From the NCBI GenBank assembly GCA_029532415.1, contig JAQOTA010000014.1, positions 434,001 through 498,000 of the forward strand: a DNA stretch of 64,000 nucleotides. The letters run 5' to 3'. Source of the DNA: Marasmius tenuissimus (Eukaryota > Basidiomycota > Agaricomycetes > Agaricales > Marasmiaceae). This document shows, in pieces, positions 45,538-57,452 of the stretch. Numbering within the stretch: position 1 is the stretch's first letter; every line of letters starts with the position of its first letter. The position numbers and the translations under genes are program-made. The notes under the pieces are model-generated. The model did not search any database and had not been told where the DNA came from. It saw only the letters and a program-made list of their open reading frames with translations.

Positions 45538-46196
45538 TCAAAGGCGAGGGTACTGTTGCTGGGCTAGTAGCCATACGTAAAGCTCTTCGTGGAAGGCAAG
45601 TAACTTTGGGATAGGGTGGATCAGTTAGGAATATATTGAAACACGAGAGGGGATACAACGCACCGATCGAGGCAGGCGTTGACGCGCAATTGGGAGGGGG
45701 ATATCAACATATATGACCTGCTCTAGAAATGCCTGTCTCTCCATGTCGTAATTCAACCTAAGAGTTAAGGTAGGGTCTGTGAGCAACAAAGGGTGAGATG
45801 GATATACAAGTATACGTACACTTGGACACGCACATCGCCCTCGAATTCTCGTGGCACGGGCTTCCCAATATTGATGACATCCTGTACAACGAGGTCCCAA
45901 GACTTGAAATGCTCGTAATGGTCCAACATCCACTGGTATCCTTTCACAATGGGGCGGGGCAGCAAGGGGTTTTGAGTGTGTAGGATGCTGAAAATTGGAA
46001 TGCGGCTAGATGTGTATGCGTTAGGGATAGTGAAAGGGAACACTTACGGTTTTGGTTCTAGATGAGGTTCCACATCTTGGTCAGGTTTGGTTGAATTTGG
46101 AGCGTTCGATGGTCTCGATATTTGGAATGTAACGATTATGGCGTGCTTGAACAATGGAATAACTAAGGCTTACAATTTTTGCTTTCCTCTGGGCAT
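45538..46196 (-). CDS. Small-protein family member 3 (138 aa), new family
   Basis: Exons 46196-46174, 46113-46048, 45987-45820, 45757-45664 and 45603-45538 join in phase to 138 aa. The core reads MLDHYEHFKSWDLVVQDVINI, EGDVRVQVLN, VYVDIPLPIARQRLPRS and LLAFHEEL, parallel to FGHFKTWEYIVLTVE, NVFVRLN, VRVPLKVARQRFPQK and LIAYYERF in the gene at 31011. The final exon is 66 nt in both and begins at the same position in the alignment. The penultimate exon is longer (94 against 70 nt), adding a stretch before the VYVDIP strand. No domain is recognised. It lies convergent with the CxC5/CxC6 gene. Confidence 0.72.
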
Positions 46197-46548
46197 AGAA
46201 GGTTTTGTTGGTAGTGGGACTCAGAATGAAGCTGGAGGGTGGCGTCGATGTAGTCAATCGGTGAGTTGAGGTTCGCGTCGAGCGTCGTGGAAAGAAATAA
46301 CGTCGCGTTGGGTCACAATGTGACTGCGCCACGTGCACAGAGTATACAAGGAAGGCCGCGCACTACTGCTTTGTTTTCCAATTGAACAGGAGGTATAATA
46401 CCATTACATGGGCTCGCTGTTGAAGACGTTACTACCCTGATTCCGCCATTAAGCCTACCACCACTATCTGTGGTTTCCAAAAACCAATTGATCATTGTCT
46501 AGCCTCATAGCTCTCGGGAACTTCCTTGTGGTGCTTCACTGCTTGAGC

Positions 46549-47850
46549 TCCACAAGGCCATGGCTCCTCAGAACTATACCCTCCTAATACCAGCGTGTGT
46601 ACCGTGACGATCCACCGAGTGTTGGGGAACTGGGCCTGGGTGAGCATGTAAGCGGTTCCGTAGAACCAGAAACATCGCCTTGGCCGCTGCAGTTCCTGAG
46701 AGCCAGATCCTTCGAGCTCTGTGGCACTGGCCTTGCAATCACGGCTCGTCGGGTTCTGGGGAGCCATGAATCTTCGAGCTCCTCAGAGCCATACCTTCCA
46801 AATACCAGCGTGTGTACCGTGGTGATCCACCAGGTGCTGGGGAACCGGGCCTGGGTGAGCATGTACGCAGTTCCACAGAACTAGCTACATCACCTGGGCC
46901 GCTGCAGTTCCGAAAAGCCAGATCCTTTGAGCTCTGTGGCACTGGCCTTGCAATCAGGGCTCGTCGGGTTCTGGCGAGCCGTGAATCTTTGAGCTCCTCA
47001 GTGTTACGAATCCACCTATTGTTTTTCCTTCCCTTGGTCCCCGGGTACTTTTTCCTCATGTTCTTCTCTTTATTTCCTATGGTTACATGTTCTCACCATC
47101 GCATTCTGGCCCCCATATCATTACCTGGTACTACCTGGTGTTCCACATTGATTCCAGATATTTTCCCAGCACACCATATGGTTCCCATCATGACAATGTT
47201 TCCACATGTATCCCTTGATACTTATCACTTGTTCTTTCAGTTTTCCTGTTTTATCTTCGCTCCCATGATATCTCCACAGCTTGGTTCTGTCATATATAAT
47301 CATGGACACTTCTAGATAGTTCCCCAGTCTGACAACTTCGTCTCATAGTGCCTGTATCCAGCATGTACTATCTTACACTTGCCCTACTCAAATCTATCTT
47401 TCCTCCTTCACACTCTTGACCCTGCTGGTGGCCTGAGGGGCTTTCCTAGTCACTGGCCTCGTTCTTGACACTCGGAGCTGTACCTTACAAATACCAGTGT
47501 GTGTACCGTGGCGATCCACCGAGTGCTGGGGAACCGGTTCTGGGTGAGCATGTACGCAGTTCCACAGAACTAGCTACATCACCTGGGCCGCTGCAGTTCC
47601 AAAGAGCCAGATCCTTTGAGCTCTGTAGCACTGGCCTTGCAATCGCGGCTCGTTGGGTTCTGGCAAGCCGTGAGTTGTCAAGTTCCTCGGAGCTGTACCC
47701 TCCTAATAGCAGCGTGTGTACCGTCTGGGGGGCCGCGAATCTGCAGTCCTAGCCCGCAGTTCTGGAGAACTACTAGCAACGTCTGCATTGACAACCTGTC
47801 AAGTGCCGGGGAACTGAGTTCTGTTGAGCGTGTGTGGTGGTGGTGAGGAG
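46549..47850. repeat. Tandem satellite, ~214-bp unit, hairpin-rich
   Basis: The marker CCAG(C/T)GTGTGTACCGT recurs at about 46,590, 46,805, 47,495 and 47,708. That is a spacing of 213-216 bp once the 474-bp solo-LTR insertion is removed. Each unit holds inverted motifs such as GCAGTTCCACAGAACTAGC and GAGCTCCTCAGAGCC. The last unit is truncated. The core resembles the array at 20.84-21.56 kb in the reverse orientation. No gene is supported; frames through it are repeat artefacts. Confidence 0.75.
47002..47470 (+). mobile_element. Solo LTR inserted in the satellite
   Basis: A 469-bp block starting TGTTACGAATCC and ending GTTCTTGACA interrupts one satellite unit. It is flanked by CTCAG (46997-47001) and CTCGG (47471-47475), a 5-bp duplication with one change. 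No coding sequence is present, so it is most simply a solo LTR left by recombination. Confidence 0.6.
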
Positions 47851-48040
47851 AGCGACCATGCGTATTTACATATAGAGTGTCATGTGTACAAATATGTGCA
47901 AGCCCCCCTACTTTTACGTCCCGGCTCACCCTTCCTTTGCTGTGACGGCACCCCATGCGTTAACGTATTTGACAGGAACAGCTATCCAGAGCTATGGTAT
48001 TAGCGAGCGACCTGATAGGAATTGAACCTTCTATAATACT

Positions 48041-49075
48041 TTCCCACCTTATGCAGCCTTCAAGTTTTGACCAAGCAGGCTTGTTCGGAACATGAAGCAC
48101 TGGTACCTGCTTGTTCTAACAGAAAGCCCTGTACGTTGCTAGAAGGAGGTTATTATACGATATTGTCCCTGCGTTGAGTTGAATACAAGACCCGCTGGCA
48201 TGCCGGAGCGACCGGCGGCACCAACGAGCCTCAGTCTTCAAGTTCGCGTCGGTTTGCACGTCTTGGATTCGAACCCCTGATCTTGAGAGGTTGTATAGGT
48301 TCAGGAGGTGTCGAGGTAAGTGTGTGATGAATCGAGGGATAACAAGCTGCGCAGACTGAGAGTAGCGTTGAGACAGCCGTCCACAACTTCAAGCGCCCAC
48401 GCCCGCCAAGAACTTTTACTCAAACTATCATCATGATCCCCAACGTCGGGCACACACTTCTCTCCTTCACTAGTACCAGCGGCCCTGGTCAACAGGCACA
48501 GATACAGAATACTCAGGATAGTATTCATGGATATGCCTCAGCCTCCCTTACTATCGCAAACTTTGTCCCCCAACGCGGTATTCACCAAGGAAATACATGT
48601 CCACCCTATGAAGGTCGAAATTTGAATGGAAGCTGGGTGGAGAAATAGATGGATTATATTCAAGCTCAGCTCAGAGCGTTCTTGGTGTGTAAATTGGACT
48701 CGTATTTGACCCATTCAAGTTTTGGCCTGACCAATTCCTCAGGCTTCAGCTCAGACTCTAGGCAAAGAGAAAGCACAACAGAGACTACATGCTCGAATTT
48801 ACAACCCGGGCCCCGACTTGTTCGATTTTTTGGTCTCGAGTCGACCGCCGCCGTACTGGCTTCCAGGTCCCGAGTCCCAACAACCACTGTGCTCCCATCA
48901 GGTAGTAAACGTGCTGGACTGCTGCTAGCTCACCATGGATCACACCATCCGTATACCCTTTGGTCGTGCGTTGTTGCGCAGGAATTGCATAGAAGCATTC
49001 AGAAGGCCCTCAAAGGCATACATACACTCCAATAATGGAGATTCTGTAACCTATTAGCTATCATGCGTAGGTTAT
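48041..49075. repeat. ~1-kb dispersed repeat, copy 1
   Basis: It matches 55,623-56,897 at roughly 90% by eye, from CAGCCTTCAAGTTTTGACCAAG through CTATCATG(C/T)GTAGGTT. This copy has a ~31-bp extra segment near 48,090 and lacks the MITE found in copy 2. Both copies have a B-box-like GGATTCGAACCCC on the minus strand (degenerate in copy 2). The conserved frame beginning MIPNV at 48,433 matches no family I know. Confidence 0.7.
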
Positions 49076-52000
49076 CGGCGAAATTCATGGATGAAGGTCG
49101 AAGCATAATGGCCGCTACCGGTACCAACTTCTCTCCTCCTTTCCCGGCCTATTCCACCTCGCCCAGAGTAACCTGTGCTCTTCACCACTGCGTAATCTCG
49201 AACCCCAGAACGCGATGGATATCCTGGACGGAGTGACATTGGCCGCTGAATTGTAGGGAATGACTTAGATCGGGGGGCTTATTGACAACAACGGCACATC
49301 AACCGACCGGCATCGTCCAGTAATCAATTGTTGATCGTTGAAGGAAGGTGTCGATCCTTTTGTGTAGTACGGGTTTGCTTTATTCAGGTGCGTTTTTTTC
49401 ACTGATATCCATTCCTTTCGTTGACATTGATCGATGATCCCTTGCTGACGTAGTTCTTGTGGCACTCGCCCGTCTCTCTGGAACACTGGACACTCCGAAC
49501 TAATCAGCTCTCATCTTCCTGCCTTCGGCGTCTTCCTCGGTCAATACGGTACACCCAATGCTTCTCACTATACAGTTGTGCATTGCTCGAGGCCCCCTTC
49601 ATCACGACCACCATCATTGTCATCAATCGTCACTGCAAGTGAACTCGCAGATCCTACATGGCGTTTGCGCGTGTGATGTCTACGAAGCCGGTACGGGATT
49701 ATGGAAAGAGCCTCGTCATCAATACGGGGTTTACTGAGACGAGTGCGTACTCTTACCCTCCTCCATATACTGGGATCCTGTGCTCACCGTTTTTGCGTTT
49801 CACTAGTCATCCTCACCCCAGCAACCGCTTGAGTCGAACTCTACAAGCTTCAGCCCCAACCCCGGTCTGATGCTACACGACTTGTCACCCTCGCATACAA
49901 GTTCCACCGTCAATCGCAATCACAGATTTAGGTCACTCAGCTATCTCCCAGGTCGATCCCGCTGGGCATGGTTTGCTCCCCCCCCTCTGCCGTGGCCAAG
50001 TCTCCGTGAAGCTTCGCCGGTCCTTCAAAGTTGCCTTCTCCGTCATCCTTAAGCCAACATGTTAGACCGGTCCTCAGCCTTGAGCATTGAACCCCTCCCT
50101 CCAAACGTTCGAATCGTAGTCTCAGGCCTCGTATGTCCATACACCTCAACAACGCGGTGTCGGCGGCTAATGTCTACATCCATCCAAGGATCATCGCCGT
50201 GCCATCGCTCCCAGTCCCTCCCCTACCAGCCGCCTTTACCCATCTTCCTCGCTGATTCGCTCTTCCCGAACTAGGACCCGGACCAATGGTTACAAAGTTT
50301 CCGAACGCGAGGACTTCGAAAGCTGGAAACCTCAGACTGACGACAAGGGACATTGGCTAGCAACCCAGAACGAAGCTCTGATTGTCCGAGACCCCAGGGT
50401 ACTGGCAGCTCTCCTCTGGCCTTCGGGGAAGCACGGTCACTGGAGATCGGAAAACACTCGCCAGGGAGCTGATGGTTGGGAGGTGTTGTGGATCTTCAAG
50501 TTCGAGCCAATACCGGCCAGTTGCAGATGTCTGGAATGAAAAAGGGTCGGAGAGGAACCTGGAATGATGCAGGGCATACTTTGGCTTCAGGCATCTCCAC
50601 ATTGAAGGGCGGCCAGGCGATTGTATGGTGAGAGGGGAGAGGCTCAGCATTAGTGATTATGCCAATTGGTAGAGCTGAAGAAACGGCACCCAAGCGACCA
50701 CTTCGACTAGTTCCAACTGCAGTATCGATTCCAAACACGGGATACACCTCGAAGACTTGAGGGTTTGGTAGCAGATTGGAGACGACTCGGTGTGCGGGTG
50801 CACTACATACGCCACGATCCTGAAGGCGTGGCTGCCATGGCTTTGACATGCAGCGTACGGGGTAGTGCTCGTGCCACCCAGGCTGTCTTGGCGGGGTAAT
50901 ACAAGCAACTCGTTTCCCGCAATGGGTCAGGCACAGACATGACGGAGAGAGTGGAGAGGTACACCAATGTTCACCGCTACTTTACACTCTCCTCGGTTCA
51001 CCAACTCTGGTATGAATGCGGTATTCCTCACAGCAAAACAATGACTGACGACAATGACAGGTGGAGCACTTCCCGAGTATGAGTACCTACACTTGAATTG
51101 TTTGGAGTTGATTCATATCCATCGCATTGAACCACTCCTTGCCATGTACTCTTGGGGCATTCCAAACAGTTTCAGCTTGCGCAAACCTTGCAAATGGAGC
51201 TCAATGGATGTCGGTAGCCATCGACATACAATGCGCCTGGATTGTTTTGGCTCAGGTATAAAACAATCCCAGATGGCAAGGTCAAATCTATCAACAACCT
51301 CTCAAAATATTTAAAAGATTAGGCAAGTTTCGGCCTGCAATCGATCTCTCTGTCTTCTTTGTTCATCCCATCACTCTCATGTCAGCTCCTCATCGTGTTC
51401 TCAAAAACTATCACCCCCCTCGCCGTTCTTGTCATCAGCTCAGGCGCTCTCGCAGTCACCATACTCACCATACCCCCCTGTACCCCAGACCAACTCACCC
51501 TCCACGGTACAACCGGTGGCCCCCAAACTGCTCTCTACTCTCGCTGGGAAGACGTCCCCGACTCCAACGGTAAAGAACTACAAATTTTCGACAAGAGTGA
51601 TTCCACCGAACCTTTGAATCTTCCGTTGCTCCTAGTCTGAACGAACGAAGCGTTCCTCGGAGTCAGCTCCTTGATGCTCGTGCTTTGGTGCACCATGTAT
51701 GGATGTGGGGTGGTGTAAGGCTAGAGGGTGTTCGACGTGGTGGACGCCTGGGTATCTGGGGAATGCGGGGCAGGGGTTTAATTCAGCGTGTATTTCGGAT
51801 GGGGTGTAACTTTGACTTGGAAATGTGGTTGGTGAGTTTTTCAACGGGTTGAGGAGATGAGAATTGTTGTGCTTACTGTGTCTGTGTGAATTGACAGATT
51901 CTACTTCTGTATCCCGCCACCTCCTTCAGTCGTCGATGCTGTCGAGTTTTACCATCTTATCTCTTAAACCGAAGTTCATGTATTATTGAATCCACTTATT

Positions 52001-52919
52001 GTAAGCACTCAATAGCAGTGAATTTGAACTACAATCCATTGACCATCTTTGCAATCATTGTCGCGTATCATGATCACATTCTTGCGCGCCGCACCCCAAA
52101 GAGGCAAACAGAACATTTTGAGAGTTCCTGGTGTGGTCAGTTTGAATGCGAGGGAATACCGGAGCATCGTGTGCCCTGTCAATAGCTCTTGTGTATAATT
52201 AGCATACTTCTCAATGGCCAATGGACAGAGCCAACATGTTTCGTGATGCATAGCACCCCTTTCAGCTCAGCGTCGAAGACGATTCGCAAAGTTTAGGCTA
52301 GCAGATGTTTGACTGGGGCAATGGAGTAATCGAGCATCTCTGAGAGCTCAAGCGCTTGAATATGATAACCAATAACCATATTTCTTAATGCCGTCTGCTA
52401 CTGTCAGAGAGTAAGGTTGAAGGACAGGAACGTGCGGCTTGAACTTTGGACCCACTGGAACCCACAGGTAGGCCGCCGCACGTGGTCTCTTTCCCAAGAT
52501 ACCCAAATTCCTTCCCATGGGTAGATTTCCTCTCCCACAACCTCCACCTTCTTCAGGAGCGATCTGACGAGTACGATAAATGATCCCTCAGCAGATATGA
52601 CCTCGAACTCGTAGCACAAGCCCGTCAATGTTCAGCTTTCATTGTCAATGCTTAGTGGTAGCAGTCGGCTGTGCCCCATCTGCAACCGTGCCAACCATAA
52701 CGGTGGACGTGGGTTTGACGTGGGCCGTTTGATTTAGATCTGCCAATGCCACGAGACGCTCAGATCTGTTCCCGATCAGATACCAAAGAGTTGATTGGTG
52801 ATAGTTGCTACTTCCAGAGACCCCACGTCCAGCTTGCCAGCAGAGGGATTATCAAGGAGTAAATCGGTGGGCATTCCCTGTCCGTTTTCAACCACGTCGA
52901 GCACATAAACCCAGTCGAA
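49076..52919. other. No supported gene (3.8 kb)
   Basis: Frames are short and interrupted. 49,650-50,900 is GC-rich and could be a decayed gene, but no exon chain or domain holds together. A frame at 51,359-51,640 begins with a hydrophobic stretch (PLAVLVISSGALAVTIL) and has overlapping open frames in other phases, so I do not call it. No structured RNA is seen. Confidence 0.45.
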
Positions 52920-54560
52920 ACTCAGGCATCAGGCTCAAGCTTCAAAGGATAGAACTTGGTGTTAGGATCGTGCGGATCGGATAGGGATAAGATAAGATAT
53001 GGGATTTTATATGCTGTCGGATAGATGGATAGGAAAGAGATAAGGTGAAGGAGTGTGGGAGCAACGGATCTAGAGCAGACAGTAGCTGAAGGTTTCGCCA
53101 ACAGCACCATGAACTGAGCTGTCCTTCTACTAGACTAAGAGGACAAGTTGCGAGAGAGATGGAAAGACATTAGAGTCATGATGGGAAAGTATCCAGGTGA
53201 TTCCTGGTTGATCCAGGGTGATTATGGTTGATTTCGAGTCTTAAGATACAGGATAGAAGTATAGAGCTTATATAGGGTTATAGTAAATGAATGAATCATA
53301 AGTGAGTCAAGTGCGGGAAAGGTTGATGTATCATATGGAAGTCAAACGCGGGAGGAATGATACCGGAAGGGAAATGAACTGGAAATGAATATGTGCGTGA
53401 TGGAATGAAGATATGAATAGAATAAGTGAGCGTGGGAATATCTCGGAAGTCGGAGATAAGTAAGTCAGAATAAGTCAGAATAAGATGGAAAGAGTCCCGG
53501 AAGCGGAGGTGAAAGTGGTGGAGGTTCCGGGGATGGACTTGGTGTGAGAGACTGAAGTGCAGAAGTAAAGGTTGAGTGCTGGGGATGGAATAGTGTTGGA
53601 ATGGACTAGAATAATAGCCCGGAAGTACCCGGAATGGGTATGGAAGTGATGTGACTAGCCAAGCGTGATGTGTCACAAACTGCCACTATTCTTTTGTCCT
53701 GTCCACCCCGGTGCCAGCCCTACTTCCCCGGATCTTGCCATTTACCATCACCAGAGTCATTCCAATCAATTCTCCCATCGACATAGCATTGGCACTTGTC
53801 ATCCTCATTTACTTATTGAGCCATATTAGTTACTTTGGTCTTTCATCATGGAACAATCATCTTTTGATCTCTTTCTCATACCTTACCATTGGTTACAACT
53901 ATACATGTTTGGTTTGACTTCCCCGCTTTTCTCTCATGGATACTTTTGACAGTTCTCATCATTTCATTCATTCCTTGTGATGCATATTCTCATATATACT
54001 CATGGTCTCTGTAGGTAGTTTCCCAGCTTGTCCACTTTGTCTCCCCACCGCTTGTAGCACTTGTGCTGGGTTGAGCTTTTGGCTGCTCAATCTATTCTTT
54101 TACTTTTCTATCAACTAGTCTTATCTCTGAGTGAGTTCAGGTGGCTTGAGAGGTTTCTTCACAGAGGTCATTCGTGACAGTATTCCTCAGAATTAAAATC
54201 AACTTGGTTTCCGTTTTATCTCATTCATCTCATTCCGTCGCTTTATCTCTATCTCCTCTATATCTTTATCTTCCTTTCCTTCCGGTCAAGGACAACTCAA
54301 CTCAATGGTGTCGTTGGCGAAACCTTTGACTATTGTCCAGCCATCCGTTTGGCCTTCCGGTTGTTGGAATCTCTCTCCAACTTCGACTAGTCCATTCCGG
54401 CACGTCGGCTTCCGTCTCTTCCACTCGGACTTCCGTCCGGGCTGTCATCTCCGCACGATCCTAACAGTCATCAAGTATATGAATACCTCACCAACCCAGG
54501 CCCAGGTGCTCAATTTACTGGCATCCGGGGTGGAGGTAATGAAGACAAGAGTGTATAGAG
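52920..54560. repeat. LTR-like fragments in head-to-head arrangement
   Basis: Plus-strand sequence from 53,671 (TGTCACAAACTGCC) to 54,179 (TTCGTGACA) looks like an LTR and shares its GGTGGC(C/T)TGAG(G/A)GG tail region with the solo LTR at 47,002. To its left the minus strand holds a related region: both sides have GTTGGCGAAACC (about 53,095 minus and 54,313 plus) and CGCACGATCCTAACA (about 52,965 minus and 54,460 plus). The two are joined around a TGTGTCACA palindrome at about 53,669. Stretches of short repeats (GTCAGAATAA) lie at 53,465-53,485. No coding sequence remains. Confidence 0.5.
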
Positions 54561-55622
54561 GGAGTCTATCTTGAACGAAGATCTACCTCAGGCATTCATG
54601 ACACAAACCCCATACCCTGTTCTTATTGGTGTGGCTGGTGAATCTTCACAGGAAATTCATCAACCTCAATGGGCCAGGTGCCATGCGCCAACACAGCAAG
54701 GGCATGGGCTTTTGCCCATAAAGACAGCTCAAAATCAAAATTGACCGATCTCTCTCGCACACTTGGGCTCCAGAGTTCACAGGGTGTTTTACGTTCTCCA
54801 CGACATATTACACAACTACGAAACCACACCTGAAAAGTTAACAAACCCCAACAGGTTACCGCACCCATCGGGTTTCTAACTCGAACCAAGTCATAATCAA
54901 CTTGAACTGGAACCTGATCGTCACCATCAGTGGGCATATTCGGGTATCAACTGATTATTGATTATCTGTTGCGGGCTCCGAGCCTCCGAGCATGGCATAT
55001 CACAGCATATCAATCATCATGAACCATGGCACCACCTGTACAACCTTAGGACTAGATCTTACTGTCACTACAGTCTGCAGGGAAGCATTGACAGACTATT
55101 GACAGTAGGACCCGTTCAATAACCATTACCGCTGGGATACTAGGGGGTTCAGATATATAACATTCCAAACATTGCTGTGATTGCAAATTTTGGTCACCAC
55201 CAGTGGAGCCTGGCTGCGGGCACAGTGGTGGCTCAGAGCCATCCATAATTCAATTTCTAGCAATCATGGCGAGAGTCGAGACTTCCGGACGCTCCTTCTA
55301 GTTTGGGCTATCCAGGTCAATTGGATGTGTTGCTCCCTGAACTCCTACTGCACTGGGTATCTCAGTCGACCAAGTTCCCAATGTGTCGAAGTCTCGCGGG
55401 GGCCCAAAGGCCCTTCGGGCCTTTGCCCATACCTTGCGCTATGCACGCTCTTTATAGCGCGTGGCATCTGGGACTGTCTTTGAGTTATCTGGTTTTCATC
55501 AGAATAAACTTAGTCTTACTCTACTACGTAGCAACACAAGACAGTCTGAAGATGTCGGATGGTGAAGAGGAGTTGCATAGTGATAACGAGTGATTGGATA
55601 GTGATTGAACAATCTAGAATAC
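54561..55622. other. No supported gene
   Basis: Only short frames. A perfect short palindrome with a TTCG-containing loop lies at 55,411-55,431 (CAAAGGCCC/GGGCCTTTG). Nothing else is seen. Confidence 0.45.
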
Positions 55623-56898
55623 CTTCCTGCCTTCTGCAGCCTTCAAGTTTTGACCAAGCAGGCTTGTTCTAACAGAAAGCCCTGTACGTTGCTAGAAGGA
55701 GGTTATTGTACGATATTGTCCCTGCATTGAGTTGAATACAAGACCCGCTGGCATGTCGAAGCGACCGGTGGTGCCAATGAGCCGGAGTCTTCAAGTTCGC
55801 GTCAGTTTGCACGCCTTGTATTCGAGCCTCTGATCTTGAGAGATTGTATAGGTTTGGGAGGTGTCGAGGTAAGTGTGTGATGAATCGAGGAATTACCTTG
55901 CTTGTCAAGGTCTCTCCCTGCATGGATTAGATCTTCCCATGCATCTTACAAATAGGTCCAAACATACTTGATAAGATTTGTGACAACTGGAGATGGTTTA
56001 TCTCTTTGATTAGATAATTTTCTCCCCGCTCGTTGTCAGTCATCATCGCCTGTTCAACGTTCGACCTCATAGTATTGGATTGTTGGATTATTGGAATAAA
56101 AAGATTGTTTAATGTCACCGCGATTTTTGTGACAAGCAAGGTGGCAGCCACGGCACGTGCGCCTAAAAAGTAACAAGCTGACTGAGAGTAATGTTGAGAC
56201 GGCCATCCACAACTTCAAGCGCCCACGCCCGCCAAGAACTTTTACTCAAACTATCATCATGATCCCCAACGTCAGGCACACACTTCTCTCCTTCACTAGT
56301 ACCAGCGGCCCTGGTCAACAGGCACAGATACAGAATACTCAGGATAGTATTCATGGATATGCCTCAGCCTCCCTTACTATCGCAAACTTTGTCCTGCAAC
56401 GCGGTCAAAGGAAATACATATCCACCCATGAAGGTCGAAATCTGAATGGAAGCTGGGTTGAGAGATAGATGGATTATATTCAAGCTCGGCTCAAATCGTT
56501 CTTGGTGTGTAGATTGGACTCGTATGTGGCCTATTTGGGTTTTGGCCTGACCAATTCCTCAGGCTTCAGCTCAGACTCTAGGCAAAGAGAAAGCACAATG
56601 GAGACTACATACTCAAATTCACGACCCGGGCCCCAACTTGTTCGATTTTTCGGCCTCGAGTCAACCACCACCATACTGGCTTCCAGGTTCCGAGTCCCAA
56701 CAACCACTGTGCTCGCATCAGGCAGCAAATGTGCCAGACTGCTGCTAGCTCACCATGGATCACACCATCCGTATACCCTTTGGTCGTGCGTTGTTGTGCA
56801 GGAATTGCATAGAAGCATTTAGGAGGCCCTCAAAGGCATACATACGTTCCAATAATGAAGATTCCGTAACCTATTTATTATAGCTATCATGTGTAGGT
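55623..56898. repeat. ~1-kb dispersed repeat, copy 2, twice interrupted
   Basis: This is the second copy of the repeat at 48,041. It is split by a ~270-bp insertion containing a MITE (55,895-56,142) and cut on the right by the LTR of a copia element starting at 56,899. Order of events: repeat present, then the MITE and copia insertions. Confidence 0.7.
55895..56142. mobile_element. MITE-like element with 13-bp perfect TIRs
   Basis: ACCTTGCTTGTCA at 55,895-55,907 and its exact reverse complement TGACAAGCAAGGT at 56,130-56,142 bound 248 bp of non-coding AT-rich sequence. The paralogous copy at 48.3 kb lacks it. No clean target duplication was found; about 25 extra bases lie between the right TIR and resumed similarity. 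Confidence 0.6.
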
Positions 56899-57417
56899 TG
56901 ATGAGCCAGCATAGTTAAAGTGCACAGTGGGTATAACGAAGTAAACCTCACATGGGTAATACACAGAGTGTCCTTGTAGTCTTGAGATGCTTGTGAAGAG
57001 GTGATAATCGAGTAGATTGTCCTAAGGCTTAAGGCCTTTTGTTCAGTCTTTTATACATAAGTTTCTGGTACATGTAATGAGTATTACACTAACTGAAACT
57101 ACTACTAGAAGTAGGTATTTGGCCCTAAAGGCGTAAAAGACATTAGTACTGTGTAAGTACTTCTACCATGAATGGTAGTATGCTTGATGAGCATAGTCGT
57201 GTTTGCCTCATGTATTGAAGGCTCTACTTATGCTATTGGATAGCGACTGTCTATAGTGTCATATATGATGAAACTACTAGATACGTAGTAAGATACGTAG
57301 ACAGAGACGTAGTACTTGCATGAGGACACAAGTGTTCTAGAGGCGTAGCTCTATAAATAGTGTGACGTGTAAATAACACGTCAACAGTGTATCACATGAT
57401 ATCCATCATGTTCAACA
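56899..57417 (-). repeat. 3' LTR of second copia element
   Basis: 519 bp. Read on the minus strand it starts TGTTGAACATG and ends GGCTCATCA. The left border is fixed by loss of similarity to the repeat copy at 49,075; the right border is next to the polypurine tract. A minus-strand TATTTATAG near 57,350 may be its TATA box. Confidence 0.85.
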
Positions 57418-57428
57418 CTCCCCCTCAC
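57418..57428 (-). other. Polypurine tract of second copia element
   Basis: GTGAGGGGGAG on the minus strand, immediately upstream of the LTR. Confidence 0.75.
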
Positions 57429-57452
57429 TAAGTTCATCATGCAATCATGGAA

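Noticed and set aside
46492..47315. Several open frames of about 90-170 aa in the satellite
   Set aside because: They follow the repeat unit and have no independent support.
48236..48300. tRNA gene suggested by GGATTCGAACCCC
   Set aside because: There is no A box or cloverleaf at the right distance. It lies in a dispersed repeat and is degenerate in the second copy.
51359..51640. A 93-aa frame with a hydrophobic N-terminus
   Set aside because: Overlapping frames of similar length, no family pattern, no supporting neighbours or splice chain.
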